Virus record (IMG/VR): IMGVR_UViG_3300044695_001432
Coordinates: 1-41,483 of that record
Direction: 5' to 3' (one strand)
Source of the DNA: a virus
Length of the DNA stretch: 41,483 nt
The position numbers and the translations under genes are program-made. Below are positions 7,497-14,698 of the stretch, one piece after another (the stretch's first letter is position 1; each line of letters opens with the position of its first letter). The notes below the pieces were generated by a model. That model was not told the DNA's origin. It was given only the letters and a program-made list of their open reading frames with translations, and searched no databases.

Positions 7497-8146
7497 TTCT
7501 TTGGAGTCGAACAAGCGATCCAGTATTCGACATCATCAGTCGTTGACTTGAAATGAGCCATACCAGATGTCACCTGCACAGTATAGTCGCGAGGTAGCAT
7601 CTTCATATTTTCAAGTTCAAATACGGCCTTGTAATCAGAATCAGAGATACCAACTTCATATTCAGTATCATCGCAGATATCTTGCAGAACATCTGTGCCA
7701 GCAAAGAATGACTTACCATCTCGACCATAAAGCACAATGTTTGGAAGACCCAAGCCACTCGTCAGTCGAAGAACCTTGGTTAGAGCCTCATTTGAAATTG
7801 TGAATGAAGCATCAACACTCGGTAGTGTTACATCCTTGGCTGGTGGATGTGTAACGCTAGATGACCCACCATAAAGAAAACGAGTCTTAGCCAGCTTATC
7901 AGAAATGACAACATGCTTATCATCAAATGACAAAGTTGGATTGCTGTAAGATGTCACAACCATGATGAATTTGGTTAGATCACTAATCGCAAATTCCGTT
8001 GGGAACGTTTCCTTCACCTTAGCAGATGCAAGGATTGTCTTTTTAGCACCGATAGCCTTGATAACATTACCAGGCCGAATAAGCATAGTTGGATTGATGG
8101 TCGAGAAATTCTTCAGGACCTCGATTGTCTCACTTGAAAGATTCAC
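7493..8146 (-). CDS. 45: DNA polymerase sliding clamp (gp45-like)
   Basis: The trimeric processivity clamp, which in T4 also serves as a mobile activator of late transcription together with gp55 (present in this window). The 217-residue protein is close to T4 gp45 (228) and has the usual pattern: N-terminal LSSETIEVLKNFSTINPTML, the LTKFIMVVTSYSNPTLSFDD strand region and the C-terminal beta-rich YTVQVTSGMAHFKSTTDDVE. The start is GTG with GGAGG seven nt upstream. A perfect consensus promoter lies upstream, and a 12-codon reading frame overlaps the clamp ribosome site and start. Confidence 0.95.
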   Translation of the reverse strand: MNLSSETIEVLKNFSTINPTMLIRPGNVIKAIGAKKTILASAKVKETFPTEFAISDLTKFIMVVTSYSNPTLSFDDKHVVISDKLAKTRFLYGGSSSVTHPPAKDVTLPSVDASFTISNEALTKVLRLTSGLGLPNIVLYGRDGKSFFAGTDVLQDICDDTEYEVGISDSDYKAVFELENMKMLPRDYTVQVTSGMAHFKSTTDDVEYWIACSTPKK

Positions 8147-8168
8147 TTATGCCTCCATATTGTTGCAT
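8130..8168 (-). CDS. Possible 12-codon leader peptide overlapping the clamp start
   Basis: MQQYGGISESFK followed by TGA. Its ATG lies 7 nt after the -10 hexamer, the same geometry as the leaderless genes in this window. The frame contains the GGAGG of gene 45 and runs past the clamp GTG in another frame, so translating it could modulate clamp translation. There is no evidence beyond geometry. Confidence 0.3.
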   Translation of the reverse strand: MQQYGGISESFK

Positions 8169-8175
8169 TGTGTAT

Positions 8176-8204
8176 ATTATATCAGATATCACAAAAGATG
8201 TCAA
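8176..8204 (-). promoter_or_regulatory. Consensus sigma-70 promoter of gene 45
   Basis: Perfect TTGACA, 17-nt spacer and perfect TATAAT, with TG one base before the -10. The -35 overlaps the TGA stop of the glycosyltransferase-like gene. It drives the 45-44-62-regA-dps-mazG operon. Confidence 0.9.
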
Positions 8205-9073
8205 CCGCGTTGTGCATTAGCAAGCTTCTTAGCCTTACCAAGAGCTTCAACATCCGCTGTCGCAGCAGCACCGATCTGTGCTAGATCAATCAAGCTACCA
8301 GCAAATGTGTATGTACCAGTATGATTGGTACTCATCCACGGGCACAACCAAGTTTTCAACCCAGCCCTTTGAGCATATTGACAGAACATATAATCTTCTG
8401 ACAGATATCGCTTAGTCGCAGGATCAATAACTGTATCAAAGAAAGCTGTGATCTCACGGCTACCATCAAAGTGTTCTGTGCGAACATGATCAGGTCGATA
8501 TGATAATTCAGGATAGGCTGCTTGATATCTCACAAAAGTATTGCGAGGAATCATCATGAATCCCGTGCCACCCTCAAGCACTTCAACAGGCTCATCAAGA
8601 CGAATTGTTGTAGCCGCTTGTGTCGGATTAAACACATAGTCACCAACATACAATTCTAACTGATTTGGATCCTTATCAGCAAATCCCTTATCAACGGCCC
8701 GCTTGATCTTCTCCCAAGAAATGCACTTCTTTGGATATGGAGCGCAAACAATATCTTTGCCAGGTTCATTAGAGATAACCGATAGAGCAATCACATCATT
8801 AGGGTTGAATCCGATATCAGCATCAATGAACATGAAATGAGTATAGCTGCTGCGTAAGAAATCATCAACCAAATAGTTTCTGGCGCGCGGAATAAGGCTT
8901 TCGTTAAAGAGATAGAAAAATTCAATCTCCATACCATATTCTGCACCTAGTTTGGCTAGATCAGCAGTAGCTTTAGCAAATTGACCAGTGCAGGTTCCAC
9001 CATACATTGGTGTGGCTACAAAGATTTTATTTTTGCGAAGTTCTTCGATTGATACGTTAATTTCAATGGCCAT
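8201..9073 (-). CDS. GT-A-type glycosyltransferase-like protein
   Basis: A putative nucleotide-sugar-dependent glycosyltransferase. From the ATG at 9073 it is 290 residues: an N-terminal nucleotide-binding strand (KIFVATPMYGG), an ESLIPRARNYLVDDFL helix, and the DxD-like metal motif FIDADIGF (Asp84 to Asp86), then a GGTGFMMIPR segment and a YLSEDYMFCQYAQRAG acceptor-side region common in GT2-like enzymes. AGG AGG-type ribosome sequence (GGAGG) lies 6 nt before the ATG; the frame is open four codons further. It lies between a terminator and the clamp promoter, so it may be an independent unit. The acceptor could be a virion protein, cell surface or modified DNA; the sequence does not say. Confidence 0.75.
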   Translation of the reverse strand: MAIEINVSIEELRKNKIFVATPMYGGTCTGQFAKATADLAKLGAEYGMEIEFFYLFNESLIPRARNYLVDDFLRSSYTHFMFIDADIGFNPNDVIALSVISNEPGKDIVCAPYPKKCISWEKIKRAVDKGFADKDPNQLELYVGDYVFNPTQAATTIRLDEPVEVLEGGTGFMMIPRNTFVRYQAAYPELSYRPDHVRTEHFDGSREITAFFDTVIDPATKRYLSEDYMFCQYAQRAGLKTWLCPWMSTNHTGTYTFAGSLIDLAQIGAAATADVEALGKAKKLANAQRG

Positions 9074-9117
9074 AGTAACCTCCATTACTAATATGATAGT
9101 ATGTAGCTAACAAATAC

Positions 9118-9147
9118 GCAAAAAGGAGCTGGGGTTTGCACCCCAGC
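9118..9147 (-). terminator. Intrinsic terminator after the HTH gene
   Basis: A perfect 7-bp stem (GCTGGGG / CCCCAGC) with a 6-nt loop, followed in the minus direction by TCCTTTTTG. It ends the VWA / CobS / HTH segment. Confidence 0.85.
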
Positions 9148-9182
9148 CCTAGTTTACCACAAAGGAGAGACCAATATGGTTA

Positions 9183-9440
9183 TCAAGCCGAAGCGAGGGC
9201 CCGATAACCAGCCGCGATAACCTCGCGGCGAGGAGCACCGAGGCGATACATAGTCACCTCGCGGTTATTACCAAGGGTCTTGCGGTTAGCATATACCGCA
9301 TAGCCCTTGAAACGGAGCGCGGAAGCAGTCGCGCTCAGGTTTTGAATACCGAAGCGGCTACGTGCCTGGCCTTCAGTAATATCGTTGCCCGACATCAGGA
9401 AATCGAGCAAACGATCAGTCTTGGTACGCTTAGTATTCAT
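9183..9440 (-). CDS. Small helix-turn-helix-like phage protein
   Basis: An 85-residue basic protein starting MNTKRTKTDRLLDFLMSGND. The pattern DRLLDFLMSG, ITEGQARSRFGI, LSATASALRFKGYAV looks like a winged helix-turn-helix of the kind often seen in small phage proteins, with a beta-wing NREVTMYRLG near the end. It may bind DNA or RNA, but no target can be inferred. An ATG four codons upstream (9452) directly abuts its AGG and lacks a spacer, whereas AGGA is about 12 nt from the ATG at 9440. It follows the CobS-like gene by 33 nt and precedes a strong terminator. Its GC content is clearly higher than in the structural region. Confidence 0.75.
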   Translation of the reverse strand: MNTKRTKTDRLLDFLMSGNDITEGQARSRFGIQNLSATASALRFKGYAVYANRKTLGNNREVTMYRLGAPRREVIAAGYRALASA

Positions 9441-9472
9441 ATAGAAACACATCCTATATTAGTGCGGTTGTA

Positions 9473-10636
9473 TTAGAACGGAATGTCATCACCCTTGAGG
9501 GAGTTGGCATCCGCCTCAGGAGCAGGCTGCTCCGGAGCCTTGGGCAGGGTCGGGTCGACCTTGCGATAGAGGTCGAGGAAGGACTTCTTAGTCTCCTCGT
9601 CAAAACGATTGATGCAAAGGCCAATCGCATGTTGGCGATCGTTGAACATCTTGTAAGCCTTGATGATATGCGTCAGGCGGCGGGTTGAGATCATCTCATC
9701 AGTCGCACCTTCGGCGAAGGAACGGCGAATGACATCTGCCCATGCAATCAAATGCTCGATAAAGCCCTTGTCATTATCAGTTGGCGCATCAAACTGAGCC
9801 GTGAGGATCTTGGTTTCGATCTTCGTGTTAGGATATTCTTGCTCAAGAGTGATCGGGAAACGCTCAAGCAGAGCGTCGTCAAGCATGGAGGCTGCAACAT
9901 AGCGACCATCATCAGAGCCGCGGCCCTTGGTGTTAGCCGTCACAAAGACGTTGAAGCCTTCAGCCGGGTACACAACCTCACCAGTCTTTTTGACGAAGTA
10001 AGGCTTGCCCTCAAGAATACCTTGCAAGCACATCGCCTTAGTAGGATCGGCGCGGTCCATTTCGTCAAGGAGCATGATTGCACCCAGCTCCATGGCCCGA
10101 AGCACTGGACCCTTGAGGAACTTGGTCTCACCGTCGATCAGACGGAAGCCACCGATCAGGTCATCCTCGTCAGTCTCACGAGACATCTGGATGCGAACCA
10201 TCGGGCGACCAGCGCGGGCGCAAGCCTGCTCGACCATGAAGGTCTTGCCGTTACCAGAATAACCGGAGATGAATACCGGAAAGAAAATGCGGCTGCGAAT
10301 AATCTGTTCGACATCTTTGAAGTCGCCGAACGGTACATAGGTCTTGTCCTTAGCGGGGACCATCACGTAGTCATGTTCGGATACCGCATTTGGATCGAAC
10401 TTTTTACCTTGTTGGCGAGCCGTCATAGGAATAACCTGTGCATGTGCGATAGCAGGGATCTGATACTTACCACGTTCGACCCGATTAGCCGAGTCGTTAA
10501 AAAGCCAGCGCGGGCGCGGCAAACCAAGCTCTGAAGCCAAGTCGATCAAAGCTTCCTTAGTCAGGACTGCATTCTCGCCAAAACGAGAGATAGCAGTTTG
10601 GATCAAAAGTTCACGGTTGTCAGTTGAAGTGGTCAT
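9473..10636 (-). CDS. cobS: CobS/MoxR-type AAA+ ATPase
   Basis: An AAA+ ATPase of the MoxR/CbbQ/CobS group, which usually acts with a VWA-domain partner. From MTTSTDNRELLIQ it is 387 residues: an N-terminal domain (GLPRPRWLFND), Walker A GYSGNGKT near residue 126, Walker B IMLLDEMDRAD, a sensor block VFVTANTKGRG and an arginine-finger region DDALLERFP, then a low-complexity acidic end (APEADANSLKGDDIPF). An in-frame ATG four codons earlier is possible, but GGAG is placed for the ATG at 10636. Similar phage genes are named cobS and interpreted as cobalamin genes. Here the adjacent VWA/HExxH partner argues for a MoxR-VWA remodelling pair, and no other cobalamin gene is in view. Confidence 0.88.
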   Translation of the reverse strand: MTTSTDNRELLIQTAISRFGENAVLTKEALIDLASELGLPRPRWLFNDSANRVERGKYQIPAIAHAQVIPMTARQQGKKFDPNAVSEHDYVMVPAKDKTYVPFGDFKDVEQIIRSRIFFPVFISGYSGNGKTFMVEQACARAGRPMVRIQMSRETDEDDLIGGFRLIDGETKFLKGPVLRAMELGAIMLLDEMDRADPTKAMCLQGILEGKPYFVKKTGEVVYPAEGFNVFVTANTKGRGSDDGRYVAASMLDDALLERFPITLEQEYPNTKIETKILTAQFDAPTDNDKGFIEHLIAWADVIRRSFAEGATDEMISTRRLTHIIKAYKMFNDRQHAIGLCINRFDEETKKSFLDLYRKVDPTLPKAPEQPAPEADANSLKGDDIPF

Positions 10637-10661
10637 CACTCTCTCCATTGTGTATGTGTGT

Positions 10662-10690
10662 ATTATACCAGATAGCTTACCGCTTGTCAA
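10662..10690 (-). promoter_or_regulatory. Consensus sigma-70 promoter of the CobS-like gene
   Basis: Perfect TTGACA, 17-nt spacer, perfect TATAAT with extended TGG. The -35 lies at the end of the VWA gene. Between -10 and the ATG at 10636 there are 25 nt including a GGAG ribosome site, so this message has a normal short leader. Confidence 0.9.
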
Positions 10691-12812
10691 TGGCAACTTT
10701 GGTTGCATGACCAGCGATCATGTCAATGAACTTGACAAGCATGGTGCGGCTTGCAGCCCGCTTGTTACTTGCCTTTACAAAAGCTTTGGCAAGCTTGTTA
10801 GTCGTCACAGCCACGCCACCAAAGTCTTCCAATTCTGTATCCTCAACATTCAAGTTCTTGCCACCAAGGACGGCAAAGAACTGCGTGGCACCGAGCACAC
10901 CAGGAAGCACCAGATGTTTGTCCTTGCGAAGCTTGCCAGTCATAGCAGCGGTATCAATACCCTGCTTCATTCGGCTAAGTTCGCTAACACCATTGACAAT
11001 GCGGAATACAGCAGCATTTACATTCTGTTGTGACCGTAGGTTACGGATAAGAAACTCAGTCTGTTCAGTCGAGCCATCGACGAAGGCTTGGTGCTTGGTG
11101 CGATGGTCACGCATGATGATTGGATTCCAATGATGGCGAGAATTGTATTCCAAACCGTCAGATTCACCGTCGGTCAAGAATACCGTATGCACCACATCTG
11201 GCTTAGTCTCACTACGGAAATCTTGGATAATCTTATGCGCCAAGACAATCGTCTGATTAAGCGGAGTGGAGCCAAGGCCAATCACGTCATTCTGAAAAAT
11301 CCATTCATCACCCTTTTGTTGATGCCAGCTACGACGCTCACCCATAGCCACACCAAATTCATGAAGATGGCGGGCCATGCTGGTATAGGTCGAGCGGTTC
11401 ATGCGATCATTAAACAGCTCAAGCAGGTCAAAGTTCGCGGAGCTGAATGTGATATCACCAGGTTCCTTCGAGATAGATACATGGGTTTTATGCCGACGAA
11501 GGGCGCGACCTACGCCAGTAGTAAAACCATACACGCGATGCGAGATACCAGTCTTGCGGCAAAACTCGACAAGCGAGATAAGCTGTTGAATGGTACCCAG
11601 CATATTGGATTGCATCGACCCAGAGAAGTCAATGAACATCACCATACCATGGCTCTTACCGTTAGGCAGAGTCGTCAGGCGCCGAAAGATATCCTCAGAA
11701 TACTTGTAAGAATGAACCTTGTTCGGGTTGATGATGCCAGTCTTGGAATCCTTAGCGCGAGCATAAGCAGCCGCAGCTTTCTTCAATTCAAACTCTTTGA
11801 CCATGTAAGACACAGCCTTGGTATTGAATGTGACGAATTCCTTGAACCGCTCATTCATCTTATTCGAATACATGGATGCGCTTACGCTACCGATGCGAGT
11901 CAGACTCTCATCCAGGGCCTGCAAAAGCGTATCATGCTTGATGATAAAGGAAGAATAATCCTTGACTTCAGGCACGTTGATATAATCCATACCCTTGGTC
12001 TTTTTCGGATCGATGTGCTTTCTCATCAACATCTTTTCGAAATTGTCCTGAGTGGTGGAACCAATGTCGACACGATTCAGACCACCTCGGTCACCATAGC
12101 GACCACCAGTAGCATCACCAGCCTCACCTTCATCACCATCGCCGTCACCATCACCATCGCCATCGAAATCAAACATCATTTCGATGTCACCACCCTCACC
12201 TTGGGTGATTTCATCGCGACGATCTTTGGCAAACTGCAGGATCTCACGCGCCAAATCTACCACATCATCAAAAGATGACGTGGTTTCGATGCGAAGCAGG
12301 AACTTGCTTTCATCATCATCAAAGGGCGCGGTAACTTCTTGACCAACCTTGAAATGGACATTCAGGCGGTCGATGAAGGATAAGGAATCCAGAGAACGAT
12401 CTTTGATGCCAAAGAAGTCTTGCTCCACAAGATACTTGGCAGAAAAATCATAGTCATGGCGACCACCAGGGAACTTAGCCTTCATACGGCGGTCAATACG
12501 CGCGTCCTCAATGACATTGACATAATGGCGAAGAAGTTTATCTTCGGAAGGATCAATGATCTTTGCCCAACCATCGGTCGGAGTGAACAATGCATGACCG
12601 ACCTCATGCAAAGACAACATGTGGTATACAGGCTCTTCCATGCCTGACCACATAGGCAGCGTCAGCAGGCGCCGCTTAAGGTCGAAAGAAGCCGTCGCCG
12701 TGGGCGAGTGTTCGACCGTGATGTTTTCTGTGGCTAAGAGCCGGGCGAAACGGTCAAGACCCTTGGTCGCTTCGACCAGGGCCTTGATCTCTTGGGGCTT
12801 AAGGTTTTGCAT
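10677..12812 (-). CDS. VWA-domain protein with HExxH motif (CobT-like partner)
   Basis: A 711-residue cytoplasmic protein with two recognisable parts. The N-terminal third has a zinc-protease-like helix LSLHEVGHALF (His69, Glu70, His73). The C-terminal half is a von Willebrand A domain with the MIDAS motif FIDFSGSM near residue 394 and a later VFLTDGESDG. Between them lies an acidic linker with a run of Asp-Gly repeats (residues about 215-226) like the acidic region of CobT. It is the natural partner of the adjacent AAA+ ATPase; such pairs remodel or mature target proteins. The start ATG is preceded by a consensus promoter whose -10 ends only 6 nt away, so the mRNA is predicted leaderless. 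Confidence 0.85.
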   Translation of the reverse strand: MQNLKPQEIKALVEATKGLDRFARLLATENITVEHSPTATASFDLKRRLLTLPMWSGMEEPVYHMLSLHEVGHALFTPTDGWAKIIDPSEDKLLRHYVNVIEDARIDRRMKAKFPGGRHDYDFSAKYLVEQDFFGIKDRSLDSLSFIDRLNVHFKVGQEVTAPFDDDESKFLLRIETTSSFDDVVDLAREILQFAKDRRDEITQGEGGDIEMMFDFDGDGDGDGDGDEGEAGDATGGRYGDRGGLNRVDIGSTTQDNFEKMLMRKHIDPKKTKGMDYINVPEVKDYSSFIIKHDTLLQALDESLTRIGSVSASMYSNKMNERFKEFVTFNTKAVSYMVKEFELKKAAAAYARAKDSKTGIINPNKVHSYKYSEDIFRRLTTLPNGKSHGMVMFIDFSGSMQSNMLGTIQQLISLVEFCRKTGISHRVYGFTTGVGRALRRHKTHVSISKEPGDITFSSANFDLLELFNDRMNRSTYTSMARHLHEFGVAMGERRSWHQQKGDEWIFQNDVIGLGSTPLNQTIVLAHKIIQDFRSETKPDVVHTVFLTDGESDGLEYNSRHHWNPIIMRDHRTKHQAFVDGSTEQTEFLIRNLRSQQNVNAAVFRIVNGVSELSRMKQGIDTAAMTGKLRKDKHLVLPGVLGATQFFAVLGGKNLNVEDTELEDFGGVAVTTNKLAKAFVKASNKRAASRTMLVKFIDMIAGHATKVAIDKR
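12133..12168 (-). repeat. Asp-Gly microsatellite in the VWA gene
   Basis: A run of near-identical 6-base units (complement of ccatca / ccatcg) encodes alternating Asp and Gly in the acidic linker. Such runs can vary in length by slippage. Confidence 0.7.
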
Positions 12813-12818
12813 GGGGTC

Positions 12819-12847
12819 ATTATACTATATGACCACCATGCTGTCAA
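12819..12847 (-). promoter_or_regulatory. Consensus sigma-70 promoter of the VWA gene, leaderless geometry
   Basis: Perfect TTGACA, 17-nt spacer, perfect TATAAT. The -10 ends 6 nt before the ATG at 12812, and no ribosome site fits in between, so transcription should begin at or next to the start codon. Confidence 0.88.
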
Positions 12848-12860
12848 CAGGTAAACGTGG

Positions 12861-13535
12861 CTACTTAATAGCTATGAAACCGGTAAATGCGTGGTTTTGC
12901 CAGAATGAATCGATTTGATCAAAGCCAGCACGGTTGCACATGGATATCAATTCTTCTCGTGTATTTGGCTTCATCATATGACGTAGTGTACGCTCTTTAT
13001 CCATAATGTCGTCTGTAGTGAAGGATTCGCGTTTGAAATCATAATATGTAAAGGTACGAATCTCATGAATCCGCGGCGACTTAGCCACAGTTTTTTCTGC
13101 AAAAATAAATGCCCCACCTCTATGAAGGCCATCATAGATGGAATTAATTACATCTTGACGATCACGTTGTGGCATGAATTGCAGAGTGAAAATGGACGTA
13201 ACAAGCGAACAGTTCTTGAATTTGAATGGCCTGATATCACTTCTCTCAAAGTGAAGGTTTGGATATTGTCCCATATCTTGATCGAATCCAGGATAGAAGT
13301 CAGGTTCAACCTCAACACCAACATAAGATGCATATGGAGCAAATGTATTCTGTGCAATCATAGCTTTAAGTAGCTTGCCAGTCGAGCAACCGATATCAAC
13401 GACTGTCGTATAATCTTCGACAAAATACTGTGACATTGAAAGCACATCATTCCACAAATCACCATAGTGACGAATAGATGCATTGATATGGTTGTCGAAA
13501 CCCTCATCACGGGTTGCAAATGTAAATTTTGTCAT
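12861..13535 (-). CDS. cmoA: CmoA-like carboxy-SAM synthase homologue
   Basis: A class I SAM-binding protein of 224 residues that resembles CmoA, which makes carboxy-S-adenosylmethionine from SAM and prephenate. The family matches are extensive: VVDIGCSTGK (residues 45-54), IFTLQFMPQRDRQ (115 onward), IYDGLHRGGAFIFAEK, the YYDFKR block ending at Arg169, and AGFDQIDSFWQ near the end, each with a close counterpart in E. coli CmoA as I remember it. Counting 13 residues from the FKR anchor places Arg182 opposite CmoA Arg199, reported to contact the carboxylate; one residue is deleted just after it. In bacteria the product feeds CmoB for tRNA wobble uridine. No cmoB is present here; instead the ATG overlaps the stop of a C5-cytosine methyltransferase gene (ATGA), suggesting a DNA-modification role. 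Confidence 0.82.
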   Translation of the reverse strand: MTKFTFATRDEGFDNHINASIRHYGDLWNDVLSMSQYFVEDYTTVVDIGCSTGKLLKAMIAQNTFAPYASYVGVEVEPDFYPGFDQDMGQYPNLHFERSDIRPFKFKNCSLVTSIFTLQFMPQRDRQDVINSIYDGLHRGGAFIFAEKTVAKSPRIHEIRTFTYYDFKRESFTTDDIMDKERTLRHMMKPNTREELISMCNRAGFDQIDSFWQNHAFTGFIAIK

Positions 13536-14698
13536 TGTGTAGCCTCTTTATACGGTTTCAAAATTCTATCATATACTCGATTAGCAATCTCAGCCATCAC
13601 CTTCGGTGCTACCATTCTCCCGATTCGCTCCGCTTTCTGGTCGAAGGTTCCCGTCAGTTCGTAATCCTCCGGTAGGCCCTGCAATCTCATCAGTTCTCGT
13701 ATCGTGAACTTGCGATCCTCGTTCCAATGAAACAGACCTGCGCCTGAACGTTTGGATCCATTCGCAGTCAGGGTAGGACTTGGCAAGTTTGCACACGTCC
13801 GAATCAAAGTGAAGTAATTCTCGTTCGGATTTAGCTCCTTCGGAATCTCCGGTGAGCATGGATTCAACCTCTTTGTTTGGTTCTTAGGTAAGATAGAAAG
13901 CCAGTATCTCTGGTTCTCAGAATTGTTTTGAATATAGTCTTTTAACATTTGTATCTCATCCATGTCAAGGGCTACATCGGATAGAGCATCACCCATTGAT
14001 ATATGATTCGACGTTGAATTTGGAATGACCTCAGTATTCAAATTAAACATATGAAGCCCGACCTTTTCTGCAACGTCTTGTCTGACACAGACAAAAAATG
14101 TGCGCGGTCGTTCTTGCGGTACACCGAAATCGCAAGCATGTAAGACTTCATATGTCACCAAATATCCAGGCGGAATGGTTTCAAATGCTGAGATAAATTC
14201 ATTTAGCTTGGCTGTAGCTTTACCAATAGTTAGGCCACGAACATTCTCAGCAATAATAACCTTTGGTTGAATATCAGTTGCTATACGAATGTATTCATGA
14301 AACAAATCTTCAATATTCTCGACCTTCTTACCGTCGCTGTATAGCTTTGTCTTATTCCAATTTTTGTGTCTCTTGCCTGCAGTAGAGAAAGCAGAACAAG
14401 GGGGCGACCCATCCAATATGTCTAGCTCACCTTTCTTAATACCCACAGCATCCATCAAGTCCTTGCCTGATAAGCCCTTGATGTCCCCAGGTATTACCTT
14501 GGTGTCTGGAAAATTATGCGTATACGTCTTTATCGCTTCTTCGACGAACTCATTTACGCATAGCACCTTACCACCTGCTAGACGATAACCTAAAGATGAG
14601 CCACCCCCACCAGCGAAGGTCGAAATGACATTGAACCTCTCTCGCGCGGATGATTCGCGCACATCTTTCATGAAATAGGGTTGGTAATTAGATATCAT
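13532..14698 (-). CDS. DNA cytosine-C5 methyltransferase B, motif X Arg
   Basis: A C5-cytosine DNA methyltransferase of 388 residues. Motif I is FAGGGGSS (28-35), motif II has Glu50 (VNEFVEE), motif IV is GSPPCSAFS with catalytic Cys101, motif VI is AENVRG, and motif VIII is QERPRTFF. Motif X reads RIGRMVAP: the usual GNxVxP has its Asn replaced by Arg361. That Asn faces the donor's transferable group; a basic residue there enables carboxy-SAM use in engineered enzymes. It is a close paralogue of the enzyme upstream, nearly collinear up to residue 220 and diverged in the target recognition region. Its ATG overlaps the stop of the upstream copy and its stop overlaps the CmoA-like gene. Target site unknown. 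Confidence 0.93.
   Translation of the reverse strand: MISNYQPYFMKDVRESSARERFNVISTFAGGGGSSLGYRLAGGKVLCVNEFVEEAIKTYTHNFPDTKVIPGDIKGLSGKDLMDAVGIKKGELDILDGSPPCSAFSTAGKRHKNWNKTKLYSDGKKVENIEDLFHEYIRIATDIQPKVIIAENVRGLTIGKATAKLNEFISAFETIPPGYLVTYEVLHACDFGVPQERPRTFFVCVRQDVAEKVGLHMFNLNTEVIPNSTSNHISMGDALSDVALDMDEIQMLKDYIQNNSENQRYWLSILPKNQTKRLNPCSPEIPKELNPNENYFTLIRTCANLPSPTLTANGSKRSGAGLFHWNEDRKFTIRELMRLQGLPEDYELTGTFDQKAERIGRMVAPKVMAEIANRVYDRILKPYKEATQ

Noticed and set aside
9060-9112. A sigma-70 promoter for the glycosyltransferase-like gene
   Set aside because: Only a weak TTGTTA and no acceptable -10 at 15-18 nt could be found, unlike the strong promoters nearby.
9161-9222. AAGGAGAG ribosome-like site and ATG on the plus strand starting a 14-codon frame
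   Set aside because: The frame is very short and overlaps the end of the HTH gene. Plus-strand coding is otherwise absent from the window.
9752-10534. A 260-codon open frame on the plus strand
   Set aside because: It is antisense to the CobS-like ATPase with intact Walker motifs. No ribosome site or domain supports it.
12133-12168. Asp-Gly repeats as EF-hand calcium sites
   Set aside because: The residues form a simple repeat without the EF-hand spacing or flanking helices. It looks like an acidic linker.
11088-12278. A 396-codon open frame on the plus strand
   Set aside because: It lies entirely opposite the VWA gene, which has clear domain motifs. The translation is His/Thr/Ile-rich with no recognisable domain, as expected for an antisense shadow.
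13590-13859. An 89-codon minus-strand frame within methyltransferase B
   Set aside because: It overlaps the conserved motif X region of the methyltransferase in another frame and has no own ribosome site.
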